Source: Betaproteobacteria bacterium (lineage in GTDB: Bacteria; Pseudomonadota; Gammaproteobacteria; Burkholderiales; Rhodocyclaceae). From it: a DNA stretch of 64,000 nt. The notes beneath the pieces were generated by a model that saw only the letters and a program-made list of their open reading frames with translations, made no database searches and was not told where the DNA came from. The stretch is from positions 1-64,000 of the forward strand of contig JACRAR010000074.1 of the NCBI GenBank assembly GCA_016234745.1, read 5' to 3'. The position numbers were made by a program, and so were the translations under genes. Below are positions 9,043 through 17,582 of this stretch, piece after piece (position 1 is the stretch's first letter; each line of letters opens with the position of its first letter).

Positions 9043-11085
9043 TTAGAAACTGAACAGCATGCTGAAATGCCCGCGCCATTCGCCCTGGGCTTCGGTGCCC
9101 GGCGGACCGGCCTTGGCAACCTGGGCGACATCGGCACGGATGTTGAGGTCCTTCTGCAGGCTGTAGCGCAAACCAAACCCGGCGGCAGCCATGGCGAGCG
9201 AACCGGCGGTGGCCGGCGTCGGGGCAACCACGCCAATATTGCGCCCGTGGGAAATGTCGTAGAACAGCACGCCGCGCAAGCTGCCCGGAATATTGAGCTG
9301 TTTCGCCAGTTCCGGCGAGTAGGCCTCGAAATTCAGCATCTCGCCCCTGTCGGCAGCGGCAGCACGTTCAGTAAAACCGCGCACCGCGTTGGAACCGGCC
9401 AGACCGAACTGCTCCCCGGCGATGAGTCCGGTATTGGTGTATTGCGCGGAAATCGCCGCCTTGACCTGCCAGTCGGTGAACATCACCGTGAGATAGCTGG
9501 CGCCGAAGCGCAAGACGCTGAAATGATCTTCCACCGGGCGGCCGGCGATGAAGCTGTAGTAATCGAAGCTGCCGTTGGAGAGGTACTTGTTGCCGAGCGG
9601 CAGGTTGTAGGAGAGGCCGATGTTGTAGTCGAGCATGGCGGCAGCGCCCTGCTTCTGGCCGGAGTAAGTCACGCTGATCGGCCGCGCGGTATGCGGCGTG
9701 CAGCTGGCGATGGCCGGCACGGGAGGCTCGAAGGATTGCGCTACGCCGTTGATGCTGCAGCGGGTATTGAAGTATTTGTAGTCGAAGCCGAAAGCGATTT
9801 TTGCCGAGTATTCGCCGCGCCTGGCGAAGTAATGGTTAAAGCGCAGGGCGAAGACATCGCCCTTGCCGGTCAGGCCAAATCCGGTGGACTGGACGCTGGG
9901 GGTATTCACGCTGGATTTGCCATAGACCATGTCGAGACTGTCGCCCAGGCCGTACAGCGGAAGTCGGTAGGCAAAGCTGAGGATATTCACCGTGACGCCC
10001 TTGGGTGCATCGGGCGAGGTGGTGTAGGCCAGGGTCAGGGTGTGGTCGAGGTCGAAGAGGTTGGCATGTTGGTAGGCCAAGCCGGTGCGATGCTTGCCGG
10101 TGGCGCCGCTGCCCGTATTGTCGATGGTCAGCGAGTACTTGAGCGGATTTTCCTCGGTGACCGCCACCTTGGCGTCGATCTTGCCTTCTTCTTCGCTCAT
10201 GCCGAGAATGACTTCGACTTGCTTGGCGGCGTTGTCGTTGGAGAGCTGGATATTCTTGGAGAGCTGGCGGGCATTCGGGGCAACACCTTCCTTGAGGGCG
10301 GGCAGGCCGTCGCGCACATTCTTTGTGCTGAAGTATTTGTTGCCAGTGACCGTCACCTTGTCGATCACGCCTTCGCTGACTTGCAGTTTGACTGCGCCAT
10401 GGGTCAGTTCCTGCTCCGGAACATAGACTTGCACGGTGTTGTAGCCTTCGGCGCGGTAGGCGCCCTCGACTGCCTCAAGGGCGCGCTGGACATCGCCATA
10501 GACCTTTTTCTCGCCGACGAAAGGTGCGGCCAGCCCGGCAAGCTTTTCGGGTGGCAGCAGGGTGTTGCCTTCGATGAGAAATTGCTTGATGCTGAAGCGT
10601 TCGTCCCTGATCTCCTCAGTAGCCGGTGCTGCCCCGGCAGCGGAAATGGCTTCGACGTGCTGCGCCTCCGGCGGGGATGGGCTGACCGATTCGACGGGAC
10701 TCGACAGGGCAGGCTTGGCCTCGGCTGTCACGAACGGCATATCAGGCGCAGCATCCTTGTTTTCCATTGCCACAACGCGAATTCTTTCAACAACGCGCAG
10801 CTTGATTATTCCGCCGAGCAGTTTCTGCTCCGGAACGTTCACTTCGACATCGGGGAAACCCGCTCTCCGATAAGCATTCTTCAAGGAAAGGCGAGTACGC
10901 GCCACGTCGTCAACAACGCGCCTCTTGCCGACCAGCGGCGCCATCAGTTCAGCGAGTTGTGCATCCGGCAACAGCGTGTTGCCTTCAACCAGAACCTGGG
11001 TGACATTAAATCTTTCTGCTTTCGCTGCCCACACGTTCATGGTCAGTGTTGCCAAAAGAAGCAACACATGGAAGTTCTTGCGCAT
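9043..11085 (-). CDS. TpsB outer-membrane transporter (ShlB/FhaC family)
   Basis: Outer-membrane Omp85-type channel that exports the neighbouring TpsA. The start at 11085 (MRKNFHVLLL) gives a compact signal peptide ending WAAKA; in-frame ATGs at 11103 and 11127 are alternatives. After it come two near-duplicate POTRA domains (each with VEGNTLLP or IEGNTLLP followed by a GKRRV/GEKKV segment) and a third starting KVTVTGNKYF. A 16-strand barrel follows, with the conserved VRGF motif in SNAVRGFTER and a C-terminal Phe (MLFSF). FhaC has two POTRAs, so three is unusual. It lies 27-69 bp after rng, depending on start, and 72 bp before tpsA on the same strand. Confidence 0.93.
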   Translation of the reverse strand: MRKNFHVLLLLATLTMNVWAAKAERFNVTQVLVEGNTLLPDAQLAELMAPLVGKRRVVDDVARTRLSLKNAYRRAGFPDVEVNVPEQKLLGGIIKLRVVERIRVVAMENKDAAPDMPFVTAEAKPALSSPVESVSPSPPEAQHVEAISAAGAAPATEEIRDERFSIKQFLIEGNTLLPPEKLAGLAAPFVGEKKVYGDVQRALEAVEGAYRAEGYNTVQVYVPEQELTHGAVKLQVSEGVIDKVTVTGNKYFSTKNVRDGLPALKEGVAPNARQLSKNIQLSNDNAAKQVEVILGMSEEEGKIDAKVAVTEENPLKYSLTIDNTGSGATGKHRTGLAYQHANLFDLDHTLTLAYTTSPDAPKGVTVNILSFAYRLPLYGLGDSLDMVYGKSSVNTPSVQSTGFGLTGKGDVFALRFNHYFARRGEYSAKIAFGFDYKYFNTRCSINGVAQSFEPPVPAIASCTPHTARPISVTYSGQKQGAAAMLDYNIGLSYNLPLGNKYLSNGSFDYYSFIAGRPVEDHFSVLRFGASYLTVMFTDWQVKAAISAQYTNTGLIAGEQFGLAGSNAVRGFTERAAAADRGEMLNFEAYSPELAKQLNIPGSLRGVLFYDISHGRNIGVVAPTPATAGSLAMAAAGFGLRYSLQKDLNIRADVAQVAKAGPPGTEAQGEWRGHFSMLFSF

Positions 11086-11154
11086 TGATCTCAAGAAACG
11101 CATTTCAGAACGCAACACCGCAGTCATTCAGCTTATTACGGCACCCGATGTGGT

Positions 11155-12636
11155 TTACATAAGCACGATATCGTACTGTTCCTGGCTGTAGCCCGATTCG
11201 GCCTGCAGCGACACTGGTTTGCCGATGAAATCGGAAAGCATCGCCAGCGCCTGGGACTCCTCATCGAGGAACAGATTGGTGACGGTCGGGGCAGCCAGCA
11301 CGCGGTATTCGCGCGCATCGAACTGGCGCGCTTCGCGCAGCACTTCGCGCAGAATTTCGTAGCAGATGGTGCGGGCGGTTTTCACCTGGCCGCGTCCGCC
11401 GCAGGTCGGGCAGGTTTCGCAGAGCACGTGGGCGAGCGATTCGCGGGTGCGCTTGCGCGTCATCTCGACCAGTCCGAGAGTGGTAAAGCCGTTGACCGAG
11501 ATGCGTGTGCGGTCGCGCGCCAGCGCCTTGTTGAGTTCGGCGAGGACGGCCAGCTTGTGCTCCTCGTTCTCCATGTCGATGAAATCGGCGATGATGATGC
11601 CGCCGAGGTTGCGCAGGCGCAGCTGGCGGGCGATGGTCTGCGCCGCCTCGAGATTGGTCTTGAAGATGGTGTCGTCGAAATTCTTGAGACCGACGAAACC
11701 GCCGGTGTTGACATCGATGGTCGCCATCGCCTCGGTCTGGTCGACGATGAGATAGCCGCCGCTCTTGAGGTCGACGCGACGCGCCAGCGCTTTCTGGATT
11801 TCCTCCTCGACGCCGTGCAGATCGAACAACGGCCGCTCGCCGACATAGTGATCAAGCAGGCTGGCGATCTGCGGCATGTATTCCTGGGCGAAGCTGGAAA
11901 GCTTCTGGAAGTTTTCGCGCGAGTCGAGCGTCACGCGCGTGGTTTCCGGCGTCACCAGGTCGCGCAGGACACGCTGCGCCAGGTTCAGGTCGTTGTGCAG
12001 CAGCGCGGGCGGACGGGCGCTCTTGGCGCGGTGCTGGATCTCGGACCAGATGCGCCGCAGGTAGACGATGTCGCTCGCCAGTTCCTCGTCGCTGGCGCGC
12101 TCGGCCACGGTGCGGGCGATGAAGCCGCCCCCATGGTCAGTGGTGCCGCTTTGCAGCAGGCTCTGGATGCGGGCGCGCAAAGCTTCGCGTTCGAATTCGC
12201 CCTCGATGCGCTGCGAAATGCCGATGTGCTGTTCCTGCGGCAGGAACACCAGCAACCGGCCGGCAATCGACATCTGCGTAGTCAGCCGCGCGCCCTTGCT
12301 GCCGAGTGGATCCTTCAACACCTGCACCAGAAGATTCTGACCTTCGGAAAGGATGCGCTCAATCGGCCGCACCGGTTCATTGCCGTTCAGCGTTCCCTCA
12401 CCACGGCGTTCTTCCCAGATATCCGCAACATGCAGGAAGGCGGTGCGCTCCAGGCCGATGTCGATGAATGCCGACTGCATACCAGGCAGGACGCGCACCA
12501 CCCGGCCGAGGTAGATATTGCCGACAATGCCGCAGCTGGCCGTGCGCTCGATGTGCAGTTCCTGCACCACCCCCTGCTGCAGCAAAGCGACGCGAGTCTC
12601 CTGCGGAGTAAAGTTGATGAGGAATTCTTCGCTCAT
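11155..12636 (-). CDS. rng: Ribonuclease G
   Basis: Endoribonuclease of the RNase E/G family that trims 16S rRNA 5' ends and cuts single-stranded AU-rich mRNA; cytoplasmic. The 493-residue protein is close to E. coli RNase G (489). Visible are the S1 segment (GIVGNIYLGRVVRVLPGMQ), the two metal-binding Asp regions (TIDVNTGGF and IIADFIDMEN), and the Zn-link CPTCGGRGQV that joins dimers. It lacks the long scaffold tail of RNase E. The ATG at 12636 matches the family start; a GTG 9 bp upstream is also open. It follows maf by about 60 bp, the common maf-rng pairing. A strong hairpin precedes the start. Confidence 0.96.
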   Translation of the reverse strand: MSEEFLINFTPQETRVALLQQGVVQELHIERTASCGIVGNIYLGRVVRVLPGMQSAFIDIGLERTAFLHVADIWEERRGEGTLNGNEPVRPIERILSEGQNLLVQVLKDPLGSKGARLTTQMSIAGRLLVFLPQEQHIGISQRIEGEFEREALRARIQSLLQSGTTDHGGGFIARTVAERASDEELASDIVYLRRIWSEIQHRAKSARPPALLHNDLNLAQRVLRDLVTPETTRVTLDSRENFQKLSSFAQEYMPQIASLLDHYVGERPLFDLHGVEEEIQKALARRVDLKSGGYLIVDQTEAMATIDVNTGGFVGLKNFDDTIFKTNLEAAQTIARQLRLRNLGGIIIADFIDMENEEHKLAVLAELNKALARDRTRISVNGFTTLGLVEMTRKRTRESLAHVLCETCPTCGGRGQVKTARTICYEILREVLREARQFDAREYRVLAAPTVTNLFLDEESQALAMLSDFIGKPVSLQAESGYSQEQYDIVLM

Positions 12637-12644
12637 TTGACTCA

Positions 12645-12673
12645 CTGCCGCGCAAGCCGACGCTGCGCGGCAG
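12645..12673 (-). promoter_or_regulatory. Inverted repeat in the rng leader
   Basis: Perfect 10-bp arms, CTGCCGCGCA and TGCGCGGCAG, with a 9-nt loop lie between the maf stop and the rng ATG (12636). In the mRNA the stem ends 8 nt before the ATG and covers the region where a ribosome site would be. There is no T-run, so it is not a standard terminator. It may limit rng translation or be a processing site. Confidence 0.55.
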
Positions 12674-12697
12674 CACCCGAAATTGTGTCAGGGCATT

Positions 12698-13315
12698 CTA
12701 CAGCGGATAGCCAAACCTACGCAGCAACAGCGCCGTCTCGCACAATGGGAGGCCGACGATGCCGCTGTGGGAACCGCGAATCTCTTCCACGAACATCGCG
12801 GCGTGCCCCTGGATGCCATAGGCGCCAGCCTTGTCGAACGACTCCCCGGAAGCAACGTAGCGGCGGATCTCGTCGCTTTGCAGCTTGCGAAAGCGTACTT
12901 CGCTGACGCTCACCACATGTTCGATGCGCTCAGCGGCGACCACCGCCACGGCGGTCAGGACGCGGTGCGTTTTCCCCGACAAGCGCCCAAGGATGGCCGC
13001 CGCATCCGCTGCATCGTGCGGCTTGACGATGGTCTCCCCGTCCACATCGAGCGTCGTATCCGCAGCCAGCAGCAAACGCTGCGGCAAGCGCCGCTGCCGT
13101 ATCTGCCTGGCGCCGTGTTCCGCCTTGGCGCGACAGACGCGTACTACGTAGTCGTCCGCGCTTTCTCCAGGCAGGTATGACTCATCGACCTCGGAATCTT
13201 CGCGCGGCGCCGAGCGAAACAACAACAACTCGAAGCGCACGCCGATCTGCTGCAGCAACTCGCGCCGGCGCGGACTGCGCGAAGCCAGGTAGATTTTCGG
13301 ATCGCGGGGAATCAT
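12698..13315 (-). CDS. Maf nucleoside triphosphate pyrophosphatase
   Basis: House-cleaning pyrophosphatase of the Maf/YhdE-YceF family, which hydrolyses dTTP/UTP or modified (7-methyl-GTP) nucleotides. The 205-residue protein starts MIPRDPKIYLASRSPRRREL, holding the substrate-binding S-x-SPRR-x-E motif. LLAADTTLDVDGE carries the general-base Asp, and RRYVASGESFDKAGAYGIQG is the conserved C-terminal signature. The start at 13315 fits the family N-terminus; the frame is open further upstream but overlaps rlmH. It follows rlmH by 7 bp. Which Maf subclass it is cannot be settled by eye. Confidence 0.94.
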   Translation of the reverse strand: MIPRDPKIYLASRSPRRRELLQQIGVRFELLLFRSAPREDSEVDESYLPGESADDYVVRVCRAKAEHGARQIRQRRLPQRLLLAADTTLDVDGETIVKPHDAADAAAILGRLSGKTHRVLTAVAVVAAERIEHVVSVSEVRFRKLQSDEIRRYVASGESFDKAGAYGIQGHAAMFVEEIRGSHSGIVGLPLCETALLLRRFGYPL

Positions 13316-13322
13316 TAGGCTC

Positions 13323-13793
13323 TCAATCGCGGTGGTAGGGATGACCCTTGAGCAGGCTGGCGGCACGATAGAGCGCTTCGGCCAGCAGCACTCGCACCAG
13401 TGCGTGCGGCAGAGTCAGGCTGGACAGGCGCAGCGTTTCGGCGGCTTGTCGTTTGATTGAATCGTCGAGGCCATCCGGTCCGCCGATCAAAAATGCCACG
13501 TCTTCACCGCCGCCCAGCCATTTTTCCAGGCGCTGGGACAGGCCCTGGGTCGTGACATCGCTGCCTTTTTCGTCGAGCACGACACGCCGACAGCGCGCCG
13601 GCAGTGCATTGTCGAGACGCGCCGCTTCCGCCGCGAGCAACGCGGCAAGCGGCTTGCCCGTGGTGCGCGGCTCGGCTTTCACTTCGATCAATTCCATGGG
13701 CATTTCACGCGGCATGCGCCGGGCAAACTCGGCATAGCCCTGCTCGACCCAGCCGGGCATGCGCGTGCCGACGGCGGCGATGAGCAGTTTCAA
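13323..13793 (-). CDS. rlmH: 23S rRNA pseudouridine-1915 N3-methyltransferase
   Basis: SPOUT-class methyltransferase that uses SAM to methylate pseudouridine 1915 in helix 69 of 23S rRNA on the assembled 70S ribosome. It has 156 residues, the normal size. FLIGGPDGL is the SAM-binding knot loop, and the C-terminal [19 protein letters not shown]...HPYHRD is the family signature. The start is a TTG placed directly after the rsfS stop (TAATTG), with GAAGAA upstream as ribosome site, so translation is probably coupled to rsfS. rsfS-rlmH pairing is widely conserved. Confidence 0.97.
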   Translation of the reverse strand: MKLLIAAVGTRMPGWVEQGYAEFARRMPREMPMELIEVKAEPRTTGKPLAALLAAEAARLDNALPARCRRVVLDEKGSDVTTQGLSQRLEKWLGGGEDVAFLIGGPDGLDDSIKRQAAETLRLSSLTLPHALVRVLLAEALYRAASLLKGHPYHRD

Positions 13794-14147
13794 TTATTCT
13801 TCGGCGCGCTGCGTCTTCTTCTTTGGCCGCGCCTGCCAGAGCTCTTCGAGGTTGTAATGGAGCCGCACCGCCGGCTGCATTACATGCACGACGATGCTGC
13901 CCAGGTCAACCAGCACCCATTCGCCGGTTTCTTCGCCTTCCATGCCGATGACTTCACCGCCCGCTTCCTTGACCCTGTCATAAACATTGCGCGCCAATGC
14001 CTTGACCTGCCGGGTCGAATCGGCGCTGGCGATGATCATGCGTTCGAAGAGTGGGCTGAGTTTGCTGGTATTGATGGCCTGGATATCGCGCCCCTTGATT
14101 TCTTCCAGGGCCGCGACGGCGAGTTTTTGCAGTTTGCGAACGTCCAT
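13794..14147 (-). CDS. rsfS: Ribosomal silencing factor RsfS
   Basis: A 117-residue protein that binds uL14 on the 50S subunit and blocks 70S joining in stationary phase. The centre reads DSTRQVKALARNVYDRVKEAG and the C-terminal half GEWVLVDLGSIVVHVMQPAVRLHYNLEELW, both characteristic of the RsfS/Iojap family. It ends EELWQARPKKKTQRAEE, with a basic tail. It lies 6 bp after nadD and abuts rlmH, the standard nadD-rsfS-rlmH order. Confidence 0.97.
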   Translation of the reverse strand: MDVRKLQKLAVAALEEIKGRDIQAINTSKLSPLFERMIIASADSTRQVKALARNVYDRVKEAGGEVIGMEGEETGEWVLVDLGSIVVHVMQPAVRLHYNLEELWQARPKKKTQRAEE

Positions 14148-14153
14148 TAATTT

Positions 14154-14849
14154 TCAGGAATAGATTTTGTGAGTGGAAATATATTCGAGAACCGAATCCG
14201 GGAGCAAATAACGCCCGCTCGCGCCGGAACGCCCGCTACCGCCGGCCTTGCAGAGGGCACGCAGCACCGTGGCCGAGATGTCGAGCGCGGTGATGCGGAA
14301 AGTCAGTATCCGGCCGGCCGGGACTGCAGCCAGTGCCGCGGCGGCATGGCATTGGCGTTGGCGAAACTCTTCCGCCAGGACATCTTCCAGCTGGTCGGCG
14401 GCGAGTTCATAGCCGGGTCGCGTGGCCACGGCGAGATGGGCGAGATCGAACAGTTCGCGCCAGCGATGCCAGCCCGTCAGTCCGAGAAAAGCGTCGACGC
14501 CCAGCAGCAATACCAGCGGCCGCTGCAAGCCAAGCTGGCTACGCAGCCGCTGCAGGGTCGGCACGCTGTAGGACGGCTGGCTGCTGAGCACTTCGCTGTC
14601 ATCGAGGCTGAACAGGGGATTGGCAGCGATGCCTAAACGCACCATCGCCAGCCGATCTTGTGCGCTCGCTGCCGGAGCCGCACGATGCGGCGGCAGACCG
14701 GCCGGGATCCAGCGTACGCCGCAGAGGCCAAGCGCCTGGCAGGCTTCCTCGGCAAGGCGCAAATGGCCGTAATGCAGCGGATCGAAAGTGCCGCCGAGAA
14801 TGCCGAGAGGCTCCGGCGCAAGCACGGCCGGCGCTGCCACATCAGACAT
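14154..14849 (-). CDS. nadD: Nicotinate-nucleotide adenylyltransferase
   Basis: Joins nicotinate mononucleotide and ATP to form deamido-NAD in NAD synthesis; cytoplasmic. It has 231 residues. GILGGTFDPLHYGHLRLAEEA carries the GGxFxPxHxGH nucleotidyltransferase signature. LLLGVDAFLGLTGWHRW and the late FRITALDISATVLR correspond to the D-x-x-x-x-x-x-W and ISST-like substrate loops. ATG 14849 has a GAGA ribosome site; an upstream GTG at 14864 is open. The start overlaps the end of the preceding membrane-protein gene, so translation is probably coupled. Confidence 0.96.
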   Translation of the reverse strand: MSDVAAPAVLAPEPLGILGGTFDPLHYGHLRLAEEACQALGLCGVRWIPAGLPPHRAAPAASAQDRLAMVRLGIAANPLFSLDDSEVLSSQPSYSVPTLQRLRSQLGLQRPLVLLLGVDAFLGLTGWHRWRELFDLAHLAVATRPGYELAADQLEDVLAEEFRQRQCHAAAALAAVPAGRILTFRITALDISATVLRALCKAGGSGRSGASGRYLLPDSVLEYISTHKIYS

Positions 14850-15630
14850 CGGCGTCTCTTTCACCGGAGGTGAACACGTCGCGATAACTCTGGTAGATGC
14901 CGGTCATCAGCACCGGGGCGAACACCACCAGCAACAGCATGCGCAGCGCGATGGAAAGCACTTCGGCCAGCGGTTTGGAAACCAGGCTGGCGAGCAGCAG
15001 CACCAGTCCGGGCAGGACGACGCCGAGCAGCGTTGCCGTCAGGGCATACACCAGGAAAGCGCGCCAGTTGCGCCACACCGCGACCAGACTGAAGAACAGC
15101 GATTTGGCTGCCGGCACGCCATCCCATGCGGTCAGCAGGGGAGCAAACCAGAATGCGAGCAGCACCGGCAGCGCAATCAACAGCAGGCGCAGCATATGCC
15201 AGAGCAGTTCGGCCTCATCGAGCGGATTGGCCACGGCGCCGCCCTCGTCCTGGCTGCCGAGCAGCGATCCCGGGGCGCCGTTTTGCAGCAGGATGTCGAT
15301 GGCGAGTATCAGGAAGGTGCCGAGCAAATGCAAGCCGCCGAGCCGCAACAGGGCGCCGCGGCGCTCGCGCAAGCCGGCAGTGAGCGCGCCGCGGGGAAGC
15401 GGCGGACCGCGGTCGATGGCGCGGCAGCCGTTGGCGATCAACGCCGTGAGGGTGGGCAGGAACAACGGCAGAAGAAAAGGTCCCACCGGTTGCAGTTGCC
15501 CGAAGGCCACCACCAGCAGCAGATAAGCCAGCGTCAGCATGCTCAGCAGGGGGGGATTGCGGCGATAAAGCTGGAAACCGGCAGCAATCCAGAAAGCCCC
15601 GCGCGAGGCGGGCAGATGACGAGCCTGCAT
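14842..15630 (-). CDS. BPSS1780-type integral membrane protein
   Basis: A 262-residue membrane protein. It opens with a short hydrophilic segment ending FWIAAGFQLYRRNP, then has about six hydrophobic helices, the first being LLSMLTLAYLLLVVAFG. This fits the BPSS1780-like membrane family common in betaproteobacteria, whose function is unknown. It is a diverged paralogue of the next gene upstream: both share a Trp-x-x-x-Gly N-terminal segment and the pattern GCRAI after the second helix. It starts 3 bp after that gene and overlaps nadD. Confidence 0.72.
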   Translation of the reverse strand: MQARHLPASRGAFWIAAGFQLYRRNPPLLSMLTLAYLLLVVAFGQLQPVGPFLLPLFLPTLTALIANGCRAIDRGPPLPRGALTAGLRERRGALLRLGGLHLLGTFLILAIDILLQNGAPGSLLGSQDEGGAVANPLDEAELLWHMLRLLLIALPVLLAFWFAPLLTAWDGVPAAKSLFFSLVAVWRNWRAFLVYALTATLLGVVLPGLVLLLASLVSKPLAEVLSIALRMLLLVVFAPVLMTGIYQSYRDVFTSGERDADV

Positions 15631-15633
15631 GCG

Positions 15634-16425
15634 CTACACGACCACAGTGGCGGAAGAAGGAGCGGGGCGGTAGATGTCGCTGTAGGAAGCGTAGATCGAT
15701 CCGATCAGCACCGGAATGAAAACCAGCAGACCCAACAGCGCCGGCAGCAGGGCCAGCACCAGCAGGATCAAACCGACGAGGCCATAGATCAGGAACGGCA
15801 GGGTGTTTTTGAGGCAGCCGACGAAGCTGGCCTTGAGCGCGGCGACCGGCGCCAGATTGTCGAACATCACCAGAGCAGGGGCAAACCAGAGCGCCATTGC
15901 CAAGGGCAACAGCAATACCGTACCCAGCAGCAGCGCGAACAGCATGCCGCTGACGGCAAGCAGGGCGCCCGGTCCGGCACCGAGCACGGCGCCGCTCATG
16001 ATGCCGGAGAGCGCGGCACCGCCAGCGATGGCGAAGACCACCAGGCCGATCGCCAGATGTCCCAGCAGGGACAGCACACCGATGATCACGAGATTGCCGG
16101 TGTTCTGCTTGAAACCGAAGAACAGATGATCGAAGCGCAATTCCATTTTTTGCTCGATGGCGCGGCAGCCCGCCAGCAGTCCGGCGGCTACCACCGGCAT
16201 CAGGAAGGCGATGGCGAACTGGCCCAACATGGGCACAGTGCTGATCAGCGCGGTCGCGAGCAACAGCACGACGGTAATGCCCAGCCAGACCCCCGGTGCG
16301 GCGAGGAACACGCGCCAGCCGGCGCCCAGCCACTGCGCACCCCGCTCCACGGAGACCGTTCGAATCGATGGTGGCAAGAGTATGGCGTCATCCGGAACGG
16401 AAGTAAGTGGCTGCGGGTCGCTCAT
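15634..16425 (-). CDS. BPSS1780 family membrane protein
   Basis: A 263-residue protein with a soluble N-terminus (about 1-40, containing GAQWLGAGWRVFLAAPGVWLG) and about six membrane helices rich in Leu, Ala and Gly, ending in a short polar tail. The N-terminal WLGAGWRVF-x6-W pattern and GCRAIEQK loop match the BPSS1780 family. Nothing catalytic is visible. It is 18 bp downstream of the DUF2782 gene and 3 bp upstream of its paralogue, so the pair is co-transcribed and may form a heteromer (inference). Confidence 0.78.
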   Translation of the reverse strand: MSDPQPLTSVPDDAILLPPSIRTVSVERGAQWLGAGWRVFLAAPGVWLGITVVLLLATALISTVPMLGQFAIAFLMPVVAAGLLAGCRAIEQKMELRFDHLFFGFKQNTGNLVIIGVLSLLGHLAIGLVVFAIAGGAALSGIMSGAVLGAGPGALLAVSGMLFALLLGTVLLLPLAMALWFAPALVMFDNLAPVAALKASFVGCLKNTLPFLIYGLVGLILLVLALLPALLGLLVFIPVLIGSIYASYSDIYRPAPSSATVVV

Positions 16426-16443
16426 GACAATGTCCTGGCGTGC

Positions 16444-16779
16444 TCAGAAAGTGCCGATCACCCACATCGGCACGCGCAACCCGGTGTCGAGCGATTCCTG
16501 GCGCGCAAAGCGGCCATCGCCCTTCTCGTCGATGAGGTAGTAAGGAATGCCATGCGGCGGCGTCACCTTGATCATGTAAAGCCGGCCCTTGATCCGGTAC
16601 TCCTCGACGCGATCGTCGCCGCGCTTGAGAATGGTGACCTGGGGCTCGAGCGCCGGGTCGAGATTGAGGCCTTCGGGCGGCGGCGGCGGTTCGGGGATCG
16701 GCTGCAGTCCGGCCGACTCCTTCTGGGCCATCACCGGCAGGGCGAAAAGCAGGGCAAGAATCAGGATAATGCGGCGCAT
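16444..16779 (-). CDS. DUF2782 family secreted protein
   Basis: A small exported protein of 111 residues. Residues 1-18 (MRRIILILALLFALPVMA) are a signal peptide, followed by a Pro-rich linker (PIPEPPPPPEG) and a compact domain with EYRIKGRLYMIKVTPPHGIPYYLID, the DUF2782 signature. ATG 16779 has an AGGAA ribosome site 8 bp upstream, which favours it over the ATG at 16806. DUF2782 genes typically sit beside polA in betaproteobacteria, as here; the function is unknown. Confidence 0.88.
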   Translation of the reverse strand: MRRIILILALLFALPVMAQKESAGLQPIPEPPPPPEGLNLDPALEPQVTILKRGDDRVEEYRIKGRLYMIKVTPPHGIPYYLIDEKGDGRFARQESLDTGLRVPMWVIGTF

Positions 16780-16810
16780 GGGCTTATTCCTAGTGAATGA
16801 ACCCATTCTA

Positions 16811-17548
16811 TCAAAGGTTCAGAAGCAACTCGTGTTCTTCGGGCAGCCGGTCGAAACCGCGCCGCTCGTAGTGCTTGAAAACGGCCTCGACCACCTGCTG
16901 CGGCTCGTCGATCACCTGGATCAGGTCCATGTCCTCGGGATCGATCATGCCCTCGCTCACCAAACGCTCGCGCAGCCAGTCGAGCAGCCCCTGCCAGAAT
17001 GTCCGGCCGACCAGGATCAGCGGGATGCACGGCGACTTCCTGGTCTGGATCAGGGTCAGCGCCTCAAGCAATTCGTCGAGCGTGCCGAAACCGCCGGGCA
17101 TCACCACATAGGCCGCAGCGAAGCGCACGAACATGTACTTGCGCGCAAAGAAATGGCGGAAGGTCTGCGAGACATCCTGATAGCGATTGGTCTGCTGCTC
17201 CATCGGCAACTGGATGTTGAGCCCGACGCTGGGACTCTTGCCGGCGAAGGCGCCTTTGTTGGCGGCCTCCATGACGCCGGGGCCGCCGCCCGAGATGACG
17301 CTGAAGCCGGCATCCGAAAGCAGCCGCGCGATCTGTTCGGTGAGGCGGTAATACTCCGAGTCGGGTGCAACGCGTGCGCTGCCGAAGATGCTCACCGCCG
17401 GTCGGATCGCGTTGAGGCGGTCGGTCGCCTCGATGAATTCTGACATAATGCCGAGCACCCGCCATGATTCGCGCGACGCGTTACTCTGCGCTGCGGACGA
17501 GGCGGTTTCTGGATTCAGAATCCGCGGAAGCTTGTTCTTGACGCTCAT
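16811..17548 (-). CDS. LOG family (TIGR00730) Rossmann-fold protein
   Basis: A 245-residue protein of the LOG / lysine-decarboxylase-like family; characterised members are cytokinin-riboside-5'-monophosphate phosphoribohydrolases that cleave the base from nucleoside monophosphates. The signature motifs are present: VISGGGPGVMEAANKGAF (about 92-109) and MPGGFGTLDELLEALTLIQT (PGGxGTxxE). The larger, about 245-residue form is typical of proteobacteria, where the physiological substrate is unclear. It is divergent from polA with only 34 bp between start codons, so their promoters overlap or lie inside coding sequence. It heads the long minus-strand gene run. Confidence 0.92.
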   Translation of the reverse strand: MSVKNKLPRILNPETASSAAQSNASRESWRVLGIMSEFIEATDRLNAIRPAVSIFGSARVAPDSEYYRLTEQIARLLSDAGFSVISGGGPGVMEAANKGAFAGKSPSVGLNIQLPMEQQTNRYQDVSQTFRHFFARKYMFVRFAAAYVVMPGGFGTLDELLEALTLIQTRKSPCIPLILVGRTFWQGLLDWLRERLVSEGMIDPEDMDLIQVIDEPQQVVEAVFKHYERRGFDRLPEEHELLLNL

Positions 17549-17582
17549 GATTGCGAATTAATTTTCACTGGCGGAACTCTCC

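Noticed and set aside
9067-11088. Plus-strand open frame of 673 codons opposite tpsB
   Set aside because: It mirrors the codon structure of tpsB, is rich in His/Gly/Arg with no family motif, and has no ribosome site. High-GC coding DNA commonly leaves such antisense frames open.
14788-16800. Plus-strand open frame of 670 codons opposite nadD and the membrane-protein genes
   Set aside because: Extreme Gln/His/Arg composition is what antisense reading of Leu/Ala-rich membrane proteins gives. The minus-strand genes are clear.
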